Assembly (NCBI RefSeq): GCF_000214035.2 | Contig: NZ_AFHG01000058.1 | Span: 147,460 to 211,459 of the forward strand | DNA length: 64,000 bases | From: Methyloversatilis universalis FAM5 | Lineage (GTDB): Bacteria > Pseudomonadota > Gammaproteobacteria > Burkholderiales > Rhodocyclaceae | Reading direction: 5' to 3' | Shown here: positions 1 through 7,387 of the stretch, piece by piece | How positions within the stretch are numbered: position 1 is the stretch's first letter | Layout of the letters: each line of letters opens with the position of its first letter | Notes under the pieces: generated by a model | What the model was told of the DNA's origin: nothing | What the model saw: the letters and a program-made list of their open reading frames with translations, nothing else | Databases searched by the model: none | Program-made: the position numbers and the translations under genes

Positions 1-104
1 ACGCGCTGCTGCCGCGCACCACCCGCATCGTGGTGAGCCATCGCGCGCTGGACCCGGCGCAGTTCGACCAGGTGATCGATTTCCCGCCGGGAGCACCGGC
101 ATGA
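1..104 (+). CDS. qhpF: C-terminus of ABC exporter (QhpF-like), partial
   Basis: The frame read from base 3 encodes 33 residues up to a TGA at 102-104; the rest of the gene lies before the window. The segment TRIVVSHRALDPAQFDQVI has the layout of the H-loop end of an ABC ATPase (hydrophobic strand, S-H-R, then FD.VI). The next gene starts inside its stop codon (ATGA, 101-104). Because qhpE and qhpG homologues follow, the best reading is QhpF, the ABC transporter that moves the crosslinked gamma subunit of quinohemoprotein amine dehydrogenase to the periplasm. Only the tail is visible, so the specific identity comes from context. Confidence 0.6.
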   Translation, partial: ALLPRTTRIVVSHRALDPAQFDQVIDFPPGAPA

Positions 105-745
105 TGGTGAAGGTGGGGCTGATAGACGGCCCGGTCGGCGCCGGGCTGGCGCACGCGGTGCTCGCCTGTTCCGATCCGCAGGCGCTGCAGAGTGGGGAGG
201 GCGGTCACGGCCAGCAGGTGGCTGGCGCGCTGCTCGAACACTGCCCGTCAGCCGGTCTGCTGCTGGCCCCGGTGTTCGACCGCACCTGCGAAGCCGAGGT
301 CGGGCGCGTGGTCGACGCCCTGCACTGGCTGGCGGCGCAGGGCGCGCAGCTGATCAATATGAGCTTCGGCATGGCGACACCCAGCCGCCGGCTGGCGTCG
401 GCCTGCGCCGAGGTGGCGACGCAGGGCGTGCTGCTGGTGGCGTCCGCCCCGGCGCGCGGTACGCCGGTGTATCCGGCCGCCTTTGCCGACTGCATCGCGG
501 TGACCGGTGACGCGCGCTGTGCGCCGGGCGAAGTGTCGTGGCTGTCGACCGCCGCGGCCGATTTCGGCACCCATCCGCTGATTCGCCCCGGGCGGCCCGA
601 TCTGGGCGGCGGCGCCAGCATCGCCACCGCCCGCATGAGCGGCCTGCTGGCCGCACTGCTGGAAGAAGGGCATGCGCCGCACACGCTGCGCGCGCGGCTG
701 CAGTCCATGGCGCTGCACATCGGACCGGAGCGTCGTCATGCCTGA
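101..745 (+). CDS. qhpE: Subtilisin-like protease, QhpE-like
   Basis: This is a short (214 aa) S8-family serine protease without signal peptide or propeptide. The catalytic triad is recognisable: Asp9 in GLIDGP, His36 in GGHGQQVAG and Ser173 in GGGASIATA. The Asn that normally builds the oxyanion hole (AAGN) is not seen; the equivalent segment reads VASAPARG near residues 113-120. Small cytoplasmic subtilases of this kind are known as QhpE, which removes the leader peptide of the QhpC gamma subunit during maturation of quinohemoprotein amine dehydrogenase. The gene overlaps the ABC exporter before it by 4 bp and the CcmF-like gene after it by 8 bp, and qhpG follows, so it sits in a translationally coupled operon. 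A second Met directly follows the first, so the start could be one codon later. Confidence 0.8.
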   Translation: MMVKVGLIDGPVGAGLAHAVLACSDPQALQSGEGGHGQQVAGALLEHCPSAGLLLAPVFDRTCEAEVGRVVDALHWLAAQGAQLINMSFGMATPSRRLASACAEVATQGVLLVASAPARGTPVYPAAFADCIAVTGDARCAPGEVSWLSTAAADFGTHPLIRPGRPDLGGGASIATARMSGLLAALLEEGHAPHTLRARLQSMALHIGPERRHA

Positions 746-2891
746 TCGTTCCGGTCTGGCGGTGGCCGTGCTCGCGGCCGTGCTGCTGTATGCACTGCCC
801 GATGCCGGCGACGCGCTGCTCGCGCTGGCCGCGGCGGCGGTCCTGCATGCCGGCCTGCGTGTGCCGCGCCGTGCGCAGGCGCTGGCCCTGTCCGCCGGCC
901 TGCTGTGGGGCGCTCTGTGTGCGCTGGCGCTGCTGCTGCTGAGCGACCGCACCGGCGTGCGCTATGTCTGGATCTACAGCGGCAGCGCGCTGCCGGCGCA
1001 TCTGAAGCTGGCCAATCTGTGGGGCGGCGACGAAGGCACGCTGCTGCTGCTCGCCGCCTTCTGCGTCACGCTGGCGGCGCGCGGTGCCGCCGCCCGCACC
1101 GCTCGCCTTGATGCGGCAGCGCTGCTGCCGGCCGCCTATGTGCTCATCGTGCTGTGGCTGCGGCCGTTCGCCGCCACGCCGGCCGCGTGGCTGGCGCAGT
1201 CCGCGTCGCAGGGCATGAACGCGCATCTGATGAAGGTGTGGATGCTGCTGCACGCGCCGCTCATCCTGGCCGCCTACGCGTGGACGCTGTCGCTGGCCGC
1301 GCCGGCCCTGCAGGCGCTGGCCGGTGCCGCCCCGCGCTGGCCGGCGACTGCGCTGCCGCACGCCCGTCGGGCCTGGGCGCTGCTCACCGCCGGCATCGGC
1401 TTCGGCATGGTGTGGGCGTTCGAGGACGCGATGTACGGCCAGGTCTGGCACTGGGATCCGGTGCAGACCGCGGTATTCGCGGTGTGGTGCCTGCTCGGTG
1501 CCCACCTGCACGGCGTCGGCGGCTGGCGCGCCGGCCGTGCAATGTGGCGCTGGGTGCCGGCCACCGCACTGGCCGCCGCGGCGATGACCGCGCTCGCCAT
1601 GGGCGTCACCCGCAACGACCTGCTGGCCAGTTCGCATCGCTACGTCGGTGCCGACACCTGGCCGGCGCATCTGGCGATCGCCGCGCTGTTGCTGCTCGCC
1701 GGCGTCGCGATGGCGTGGCGTGGCCGGCGCGTGGCGGCCCACGCCGCCCATCGCAGCAGCGTCGCGACCTGGGCGCTGCGCGCCACCCAGGTCGGGTTCG
1801 CGCTGATCGGCCTGTGGGCCGCCGGGCACATCGCCTGGGCCTGCGTCGCGCAGTGGCAGGGCACGCCGCGGCCGGACGACCTGCGCCCCTTCTTCGAAAC
1901 GCTGCGCAGCTGGGCGCGCGGCAGCGAACTGCCGCTGCTGCGCACCGCCTTCGCGCAGTGGGATGTCGACGGCTATGCGCTGGCGCGCCATCTGCTGTGG
2001 CCGATGATGCTCATCGGTCTGGTCGGCGGCTGGTTCTTCCTGCGCCGGCTGTCGGCCCGCGTCGCGGCGGCGTCGCTGCTCATCGTGCTGCTGGCCTGCG
2101 CCACTGTGTTGCTGCAGGGCGGCCTGCTGGAGGAGCGCTATGCCGGCGGTGGCGTGCTGTCGCAGCAGATCGTGGCATTGCTGCCGCGGGTCGACGCCGC
2201 ACTGCTGGCCGGCGGCTATCTGGCGCTCGCCTGTGCGGCGTGGAGCGTGCATGCCGCCTGGCATGCGCGGCGCTCGGCCGGCTATGCGCTGCCGCTGGGC
2301 CTGCTGCACGTGGGCGCGGTGATCGCGCTGTGGGGCGGGCTGGTGGCGACCGCGCTGAACGGCTATTCCCAGCATCTGGTCGGGCTGGGCGCCGACTGGC
2401 AGGCGGCGCCGGGCGGCTATGCCTTCCGCGTGACCGGACTGGCGGTGGACCGCACGCCGGATGGCGGGCGCGGTCCGGCAGACACAGCCTTCCGCGCGGT
2501 GGCCGAGGTGGAGCTGGACACGCCGGCGCACGGCGTGCTGCGCGGCCAGACGCTGTACCGCGACGGCCGCAGCGCCCTCGCCGGCTATGCCGGGCCGGTG
2601 CGCCAGATCTGCGAAATCCTGGATTACCGCTATGCCCGCTACGCCGACCGGCCGGGCTATGTGCTGCACCCCTTCATAGACCGCAGCTGGTCGCGCGACC
2701 TGCAGCTGTGGGTATCCACCTCGGCCGCGGTGGCCGCGCTCGAAGGCGGGCCGCAGACCGCGCAGGCGGTGGTGGTGCTGCGCGTGCTGCCCTTCGCTTC
2801 GCTGCTGTGGCTGGGGCTCACGCTGGCGACGGTCGGCGCACTGTGGCTGGCGCTGCGTGCGCCGGCCGGAAGCAGGGAGATGACGGCATGA
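738..2891 (+). CDS. CcmF/CcsA-like haem-lyase family membrane protein
   Basis: This 717-residue, strongly hydrophobic multi-pass protein resembles CcmF-type cytochrome c haem lyases. Two signatures are visible: WGGDEGTLLLL from residue 95 (CcmF has W.G.EGSLLLW) and a WWD-like segment ending WHWDPVQ at 237-243 (families have WxWDPVE, so the last acidic residue is Gln here). A hydrophilic periplasmic-type domain near the C-terminus (about residues 545-690) precedes a final membrane span. The ATG at 738 overlaps qhpE by 8 bp, and the stop overlaps the qhpG start as ATGA. In-frame coding potential upstream of 738 runs through qhpE and was not used. The quinohemoprotein amine dehydrogenase alpha subunit carries c-type haem, so a dedicated haem-attachment or haem-handling role is plausible but inferred. 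Confidence 0.75.
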   Translation: MPDRSGLAVAVLAAVLLYALPDAGDALLALAAAAVLHAGLRVPRRAQALALSAGLLWGALCALALLLLSDRTGVRYVWIYSGSALPAHLKLANLWGGDEGTLLLLAAFCVTLAARGAAARTARLDAAALLPAAYVLIVLWLRPFAATPAAWLAQSASQGMNAHLMKVWMLLHAPLILAAYAWTLSLAAPALQALAGAAPRWPATALPHARRAWALLTAGIGFGMVWAFEDAMYGQVWHWDPVQTAVFAVWCLLGAHLHGVGGWRAGRAMWRWVPATALAAAAMTALAMGVTRNDLLASSHRYVGADTWPAHLAIAALLLLAGVAMAWRGRRVAAHAAHRSSVATWALRATQVGFALIGLWAAGHIAWACVAQWQGTPRPDDLRPFFETLRSWARGSELPLLRTAFAQWDVDGYALARHLLWPMMLIGLVGGWFFLRRLSARVAAASLLIVLLACATVLLQGGLLEERYAGGGVLSQQIVALLPRVDAALLAGGYLALACAAWSVHAAWHARRSAGYALPLGLLHVGAVIALWGGLVATALNGYSQHLVGLGADWQAAPGGYAFRVTGLAVDRTPDGGRGPADTAFRAVAEVELDTPAHGVLRGQTLYRDGRSALAGYAGPVRQICEILDYRYARYADRPGYVLHPFIDRSWSRDLQLWVSTSAAVAALEGGPQTAQAVVVLRVLPFASLLWLGLTLATVGALWLALRAPAGSREMTA

Positions 2892-4225
2892 GCGATGTGA
2901 CCGTGCTCGGGCTGGGCCCGGCGGCCTGTCTGCTGGCGCTGGCGCTGGCGCGCCACGGCATGCGTCCGCTGCTGCTGGGTAGCCGGCGCAGCCGGCCGGC
3001 GGTGGAAGGCGTGTCACAGCGGGTGGTGGAGGCGCTGCGCCAGTCCGGCTGCAGCAACGCGCTCGATCTGCTCGGGCCGCGCTGGCAGCGGGTGTCCTGC
3101 TGGAATGCGCAGGAAGTGGAGATGAATGGCGAGTTCGTGGTCGAGCGCAGCGCATTCGACCAGGCGCTGCTGCGCGACGTGCAGGCCGCCGGCATCGAGG
3201 TGAAGGAAGGACTGGTGCGCAGCGTGGACCCGCTGCCGGAGCCGGGGCGGGCGGTCGCCTTCGAACACGCGAGCGGCCGCCGGCAGACGCTGCGCGCGGC
3301 GCTGCTGGCCGACTGTCGCGGCCATACCGCGCCCAAGACCGCGGCTGACCGGCTGGCCGGCCACACGCTGGTGTCGCTCGGCCGCAGTTTCGACGGCGCG
3401 CGTGCGCAGCCGCGCACCACCTTCATCGAATCCTTCGAAGCCGGCTGGGCCTGGGGCGGTGTCGACCCGGCCGGGCGCGCCCATGTGCAGGTGGTGGTGC
3501 TGCCGGAACTGCTGGCCGCGCACGACGGCGATCTCGATGCCGCGCACGCCGCCTGCATGCAGATGCTCGGCCGGCTGCCCCGCCGCTTCGGCCGTGCGCT
3601 GCAGCCGACCGGACCGGCGCGGGCGCGCGGCATACAGCCGGCACTGCGCGGTGTGATCGCGGAAGCCGACTGGCTGCGCATCGGCGACGCCGCCTACACC
3701 TGCGACCCGCTGTCCGGCCACGGCATGTTCGAGGCGGCGTCGGCCGCCATCGCCGCGGTGCCGGTGATCAACACGCTGCTGCGGCGGCCGCAGTCGTCGG
3801 CACTGGCGCTGCGCTATCTCGACGAGCGCGCCGAATCGGTCTTCCGCTCGCGCATCGAGGCGGCGCACCAGCATTACGCGACCGAAACCCACTGGCGTGA
3901 CGAAGCCTTCTGGGCGCGCATGACCCGTGCGCCTTCGCTGCCTGCGTTGCAGGGAACGCGGCCGGGACGCGCGTCCTTCGCGTCGCGGCCGGTGGTCGAG
4001 GACGGCTACATCGTCGAACGCCGCGTGGTGGTGAGCGGCGAACACCCGCGCGGCGTGCGCTTCATCGACGGCATCGACCTCGGCCGGCTGGACGAACTGC
4101 TGCACGCCGGCGCACCGGCCGCGCCCGCCGACATCGGCCAGCACCTGCAGGCGCCGCCGGAGGCGGTGGCGCGCGCGCTGCACTGGCTGCAGGCGCAGTC
4201 CCTTCTTACCCATGCCGGGCACTGA
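2888..4225 (+). CDS. qhpG: FAD-dependent monooxygenase, QhpG-like
   Basis: This 445-residue flavoprotein has an N-terminal dinucleotide-binding loop GLGPAACLL (a G.G..A variant) and a distal FAD-contact motif GDAAYTCDPLSGHGM around residues 262-276, the pattern of tryptophan-halogenase and UbiH-type flavin monooxygenases. The C-terminal 80 residues look like a small winged-helix-type domain. In qhp operons QhpG hydroxylates the tryptophan of the QhpC gamma subunit that becomes cysteine tryptophylquinone. Its start overlaps the CcmF-like stop by 4 bp, and it is the last gene of this coupled set before a 37-bp gap and the porin gene. The family call is firm; the exact substrate rests on the qhpE/qhpF context. 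Confidence 0.75.
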   Translation: MSDVTVLGLGPAACLLALALARHGMRPLLLGSRRSRPAVEGVSQRVVEALRQSGCSNALDLLGPRWQRVSCWNAQEVEMNGEFVVERSAFDQALLRDVQAAGIEVKEGLVRSVDPLPEPGRAVAFEHASGRRQTLRAALLADCRGHTAPKTAADRLAGHTLVSLGRSFDGARAQPRTTFIESFEAGWAWGGVDPAGRAHVQVVVLPELLAAHDGDLDAAHAACMQMLGRLPRRFGRALQPTGPARARGIQPALRGVIAEADWLRIGDAAYTCDPLSGHGMFEAASAAIAAVPVINTLLRRPQSSALALRYLDERAESVFRSRIEAAHQHYATETHWRDEAFWARMTRAPSLPALQGTRPGRASFASRPVVEDGYIVERRVVVSGEHPRGVRFIDGIDLGRLDELLHAGAPAAPADIGQHLQAPPEAVARALHWLQAQSLLTHAGH

Positions 4226-4262
4226 TCCGGCGATTTCACCACCGCAAGAGGAGAGTTGAACA

Positions 4263-5057
4263 ATGACAAGAAACCGACTGAACGTCCTGCTGTGCGCGCT
4301 GCTGGCCGGCGCACTGCCGCTGTCGGCCCAGGCTGAAGAAGCGGCTGCGCCGGCGTACACGATCACGTCGAACATCGGCGTGTTCTCGCAGTACATCTTC
4401 CGCGGCATTTCGTACACGCAGGAAAACCCGGCGGTGCAGGGCGGCTTCGATTTTGCGCACGAGAGCGGCGCCTATCTGGGCATCTGGGGTACCAATGTGA
4501 GCGATCTGGCACTGTCGAACGCGACCGGCGAGATCGACCTGTATGGCGGCTTCGCGAAGACCTACGGCGACTGGACGGTGGACGTGGGCTTCCTGCAGTT
4601 CATTTTCCCGGGCGGCAAGTACGACTTGGTGGGCGGTGGCACCGAGAGCCTGAACACGCTGGAGCTGAACGCGGCGGTGAGCTGGAAGTTCATCCAGCTG
4701 AAGTACTCGTACGCGGTGACCGACTACTTCGGTTTCAGCAAGAAGTCGTTCGGAGCGGATTCGGACGGATCGGATTACCTGGAGCTGAACGCGAACTACG
4801 AGTTCATGCCGAGCTGGGTGCTGAACGCGCACGTGGGTCATCAGAAGGTGAAGAACTACGGCGACTACGACTTCACCGACTGGAAGCTGGGGGTGACGAA
4901 GAACTTCGAAGGCGGCTGGCAGGCGGCGGTGGCCTACATCGACACCAACGCGGACAAGACGCTGTACACGATCTGCGACAACGCCGGCGGTGTGCAGACG
5001 CGCTGCAAGGACACTGGCGACAGCAAGTGGCTGCTCTACGTGAAGCGCACCTTCTGA
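4263..5057 (+). CDS. TorF-family putative outer-membrane porin
   Basis: This 264-residue exported protein has a clear signal peptide (basic MTRNR start, Leu/Ala core, cleavage after AQA about residue 24). The mature part alternates aromatic and polar residues as in beta-barrels (YIFRGISYTQ, LELNAAVSWKF) and ends in a C-terminal Phe after YVKRT, the usual signal for outer-membrane insertion. The N-terminal motif SNIGVFSQYIFRGIS and overall length fit the TorF/TIGR02001 conserved porin-like family, whose transported substrate is not established. A good ribosome binding site (AGAGGAGAG) precedes the ATG. It lies 37 bp after qhpG and may be read from the same transcript, but a functional link to amine oxidation is inference. 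Confidence 0.8.
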   Translation: MTRNRLNVLLCALLAGALPLSAQAEEAAAPAYTITSNIGVFSQYIFRGISYTQENPAVQGGFDFAHESGAYLGIWGTNVSDLALSNATGEIDLYGGFAKTYGDWTVDVGFLQFIFPGGKYDLVGGGTESLNTLELNAAVSWKFIQLKYSYAVTDYFGFSKKSFGADSDGSDYLELNANYEFMPSWVLNAHVGHQKVKNYGDYDFTDWKLGVTKNFEGGWQAAVAYIDTNADKTLYTICDNAGGVQTRCKDTGDSKWLLYVKRTF

Positions 5058-5080
5058 GCGTTCTCCGCGGTCATCCTCGT

Positions 5081-5101
5081 GGGCGCCCGGTCCGGGCGCC
5101 C
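5081..5101. terminator. Hairpin between convergent porin and response-regulator genes
   Basis: A perfect 9-bp stem (GGGCGCCCG/CGGGCGCCC) with a 3-nt loop lies 23 bp after the porin stop and before the stop of the convergent response-regulator gene. The T-tract is weak on both sides, so it may act in either direction as an imperfect intrinsic terminator. Confidence 0.55.
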
Positions 5102-5141
5102 TTGTGCGGCGGGGCGAGCGCTCCGCCGCGCTTTTTGCAGG

Positions 5142-5789
5142 TCAGCCCTGCAGCGCCTGTCTGAACTGCGGGTTCTGCAGCGCCCACACCGCGGCTTCGA
5201 GCCGGCTCTTCATGTTGAGCTTGCGCAGCAGGTGCTTGATGTGAACCTTCACCGTGGCATCGGAAATGCCCAGTTCGCGCGCGATTTCCTTGTTGCTGCG
5301 GCCGTCGGCCAGCAGGCCGAGGATTTCCCGCTCGCGCTCGGTCAGGTCGCTGTGCGAGGCGGCCGGCGGCGCATTCAGCGCATGCGCCAGCAGCCCGGCG
5401 ACGCTGGCGTCGAGCACCACATTGCCGCCGACCGACTGCTTGATGCGGGCGCACAGTTCTTCCGGCTCCATGTCCTTCAGCAGATAGCCGTCGGCACCGG
5501 CCTTCATCGCGTCGAGTACGTCGCGTTCGTCGTCCGACACGGTGAGCATGACGCAGCGCCCGCGCACGCCGGCCGCCTTCAGCTGGCGCAGCGTTTCGAT
5601 GCCGTTCATCGCCTTCATGTTCAGGTCGATCAGGATGAGGTCAGGATCGACCTCGGCGGCCAGCGCGATGCCGCTGGCGCCGTCGCTGACTTCGCCGGCC
5701 AGTTCCAGTTCCTCGTCGGCGCGCACCAGTTGCGCCACGCCCTTGCGGAACAGCGGGTGGTCGTCGATCAGCAGGATGCGGATGCTCAT
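5142..5789 (-). CDS. NarL/FixJ-family response regulator
   Basis: This 215-residue two-domain transcription regulator starts with a receiver domain containing the acidic pair Asp9-Asp10, phospho-acceptor Asp55 (LILIDLNM), Thr83 and Lys105. The domain ends near residue 120. A LuxR/GerE-type helix-turn-helix occupies about residues 149-200 ([22 protein letters not shown]). The architecture and receiver sequence are closest to NarL-type regulators. Its start overlaps the end of the sensor-kinase gene by 4 bp, so the two are coupled and form a cognate pair. The signal is unknown. The gene points towards the porin gene, from which a hairpin separates it. Confidence 0.9.
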   Translation of the reverse strand: MSIRILLIDDHPLFRKGVAQLVRADEELELAGEVSDGASGIALAAEVDPDLILIDLNMKAMNGIETLRQLKAAGVRGRCVMLTVSDDERDVLDAMKAGADGYLLKDMEPEELCARIKQSVGGNVVLDASVAGLLAHALNAPPAASHSDLTEREREILGLLADGRSNKEIARELGISDATVKVHIKHLLRKLNMKSRLEAAVWALQNPQFRQALQG

Positions 5790-7387
5790 GTCGTGCCTTC
5801 TGTCAGAAGTTCGGCGGGCAGCTTCTGCGGTGCGAAGGTGAGCTGCACCCGGGTGCCGCCGCCCGGCCGGTGCACCACCGACACGTCACCGCCCAGCGAG
5901 TGGGCGCGTTCGCGCATGATGCTCAGCCCGTAATGGTTGCTTTCGGTATAGGGATTGGTGAGGCCGCGACCGTCGTCGTCGACCACCACGGTGAGCAGGT
6001 GCTCCGGGCCGTAGTGCATGCTCACCCACACATGATAGGCGCGCGCATGCCGCACGGTGTTCGACAGCGCTTCGCGGATCACCTGCATCACGTGGAATTC
6101 CTCGTTCACCTCGAGGTGACAGCGGCCGAGGTCGTGCACGAAGCTGATGTCCAGACCGCTGCGCTGCGCGAAATCGTCCACCGCGTCCTGCACCGTGGAC
6201 AGCAGGCCGCCCGGACCCATGCGCACGCGGAAGGCGGCGATCAGTTCGCGCACCTCGCGGTAGGCTGCGGACAGGCCTTCGCGCAGTTCGCGCGCCGCCT
6301 GCGCCACATCGGTCGGATGCTTCTCGCGGTCCAGCCCGCGCTGCAGCCGTGCCACCTGGATTTTCATGTAGGCCAGCGACTGCGCCAGCGAGTCGTGCAG
6401 TTCACCGGCGATGGCGCTGCGTTCCTCCATCAGCGCGACCCGTCTTTCCTCTTGGCTGCGGCTGACGCTGGAAATCGCCAGCGCGGCGAGGTGGGCGAAG
6501 CTTTCCGCCAGATTCACCTGCGGGTCGTCCACCCGCGCGTTCTCCGGAAATTCGATCACCAGCGTGCCGACCGACACGTCGCCGCGGCACACCGGCACCA
6601 CCAGCGAATGCGCGGCGCAGTCGCCGGAGGGCGGCACCACCCGCGCGCTCACCTCGCGCGCATTCTGTTCGGCGCCGAGCTGACGCAGCACCGCCGGCTC
6701 GCCCCGGGTATGCAGCAGCGCCACGGTGCCGAGCGCCTTGTGCGCCGCCGGATTCAGCGCCAGCCCGGCGGTGCGCGCGCCGAGCGATGTTTCCAGCAGG
6801 GACAGGCCGTTGCGCAGGCTGAATTCGGACACCACGCCGTCGGTGAACATGCGCGCCACCTGGTGCAGGGTCTGCAGTGCCTGGCTCTTGCGCCGGAGCT
6901 GTTCGCCGCTGGTCTGCTGGCGCCAGCGGCCCTCGGCTTCGAAGCCGGCCTGACGCGCGCTCAGTTCGGCCAGACTGTCGATCAGCCGGCTGATCTCATC
7001 GCGGCCGCGCACGCGTGCGCTGTCCGACATCAGCGACAGCGCGGATTCGGTGCGTCGCACCAGCACGTCATGCGCGCGTTTCATGATGAGCAGCGCACCC
7101 GCCAGGATGAGCGCGCTGCACAGCACCTGCAGCAGCAGCATGACCGCCACCCGCTCCAGCAGCGACTTCTCGACGCTGCGGAAGGCGTCGCACACCACCG
7201 CGCCGCTGTAGCTGCCTTCGTTGCACAGGTCGGCCAGGCGGCCGAACACCTGCTGGAACAGCTGCTCGATTTCGACGCTGCCCCACACGCTGAGCAGGGC
7301 GGCCACCATGCAGCCCGCCAGAGTCGCCACCAATCCGGTATACAGAGGGAAGCGCCCGCTCGGGCCGAAGAAGGATCGGATCAACAT
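5786..7387 (-). CDS. NarX-like sensor histidine kinase
   Basis: This 533-residue kinase has two membrane spans (about 14-35 and 79-101) framing a very short periplasmic loop with Cys55 and Cys66, then a HAMP-like linker, a GAF-like region (about 170-305), a HisKA_3 dimerisation helix with phospho-acceptor His331 ([13 protein letters not shown]) and a HATPase domain with VDDDGRGL and [10 protein letters not shown] motifs. This is the NarX/NarQ layout, but the loop is too short to hold a typical nitrate-binding P-box domain, so the signal is probably different. It overlaps the response-regulator gene downstream by 4 bp. Its predicted ATG overlaps the ATG of the divergent PAS gene by 2 bp, so one start may be misplaced. 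Confidence 0.85.
   Translation of the reverse strand: MLIRSFFGPSGRFPLYTGLVATLAGCMVAALLSVWGSVEIEQLFQQVFGRLADLCNEGSYSGAVVCDAFRSVEKSLLERVAVMLLLQVLCSALILAGALLIMKRAHDVLVRRTESALSLMSDSARVRGRDEISRLIDSLAELSARQAGFEAEGRWRQQTSGEQLRRKSQALQTLHQVARMFTDGVVSEFSLRNGLSLLETSLGARTAGLALNPAAHKALGTVALLHTRGEPAVLRQLGAEQNAREVSARVVPPSGDCAAHSLVVPVCRGDVSVGTLVIEFPENARVDDPQVNLAESFAHLAALAISSVSRSQEERRVALMEERSAIAGELHDSLAQSLAYMKIQVARLQRGLDREKHPTDVAQAARELREGLSAAYREVRELIAAFRVRMGPGGLLSTVQDAVDDFAQRSGLDISFVHDLGRCHLEVNEEFHVMQVIREALSNTVRHARAYHVWVSMHYGPEHLLTVVVDDDGRGLTNPYTESNHYGLSIMRERAHSLGGDVSVVHRPGGGTRVQLTFAPQKLPAELLTEGTT

Noticed and set aside
354-3155. 933-codon minus-strand frame opposite qhpE, the CcmF-like gene and qhpG
   Set aside because: Composition is dominated by Arg, Ala, Gln and Pro, as for shadow frames in high-GC DNA, and the plus strand there has three recognisable coupled genes.
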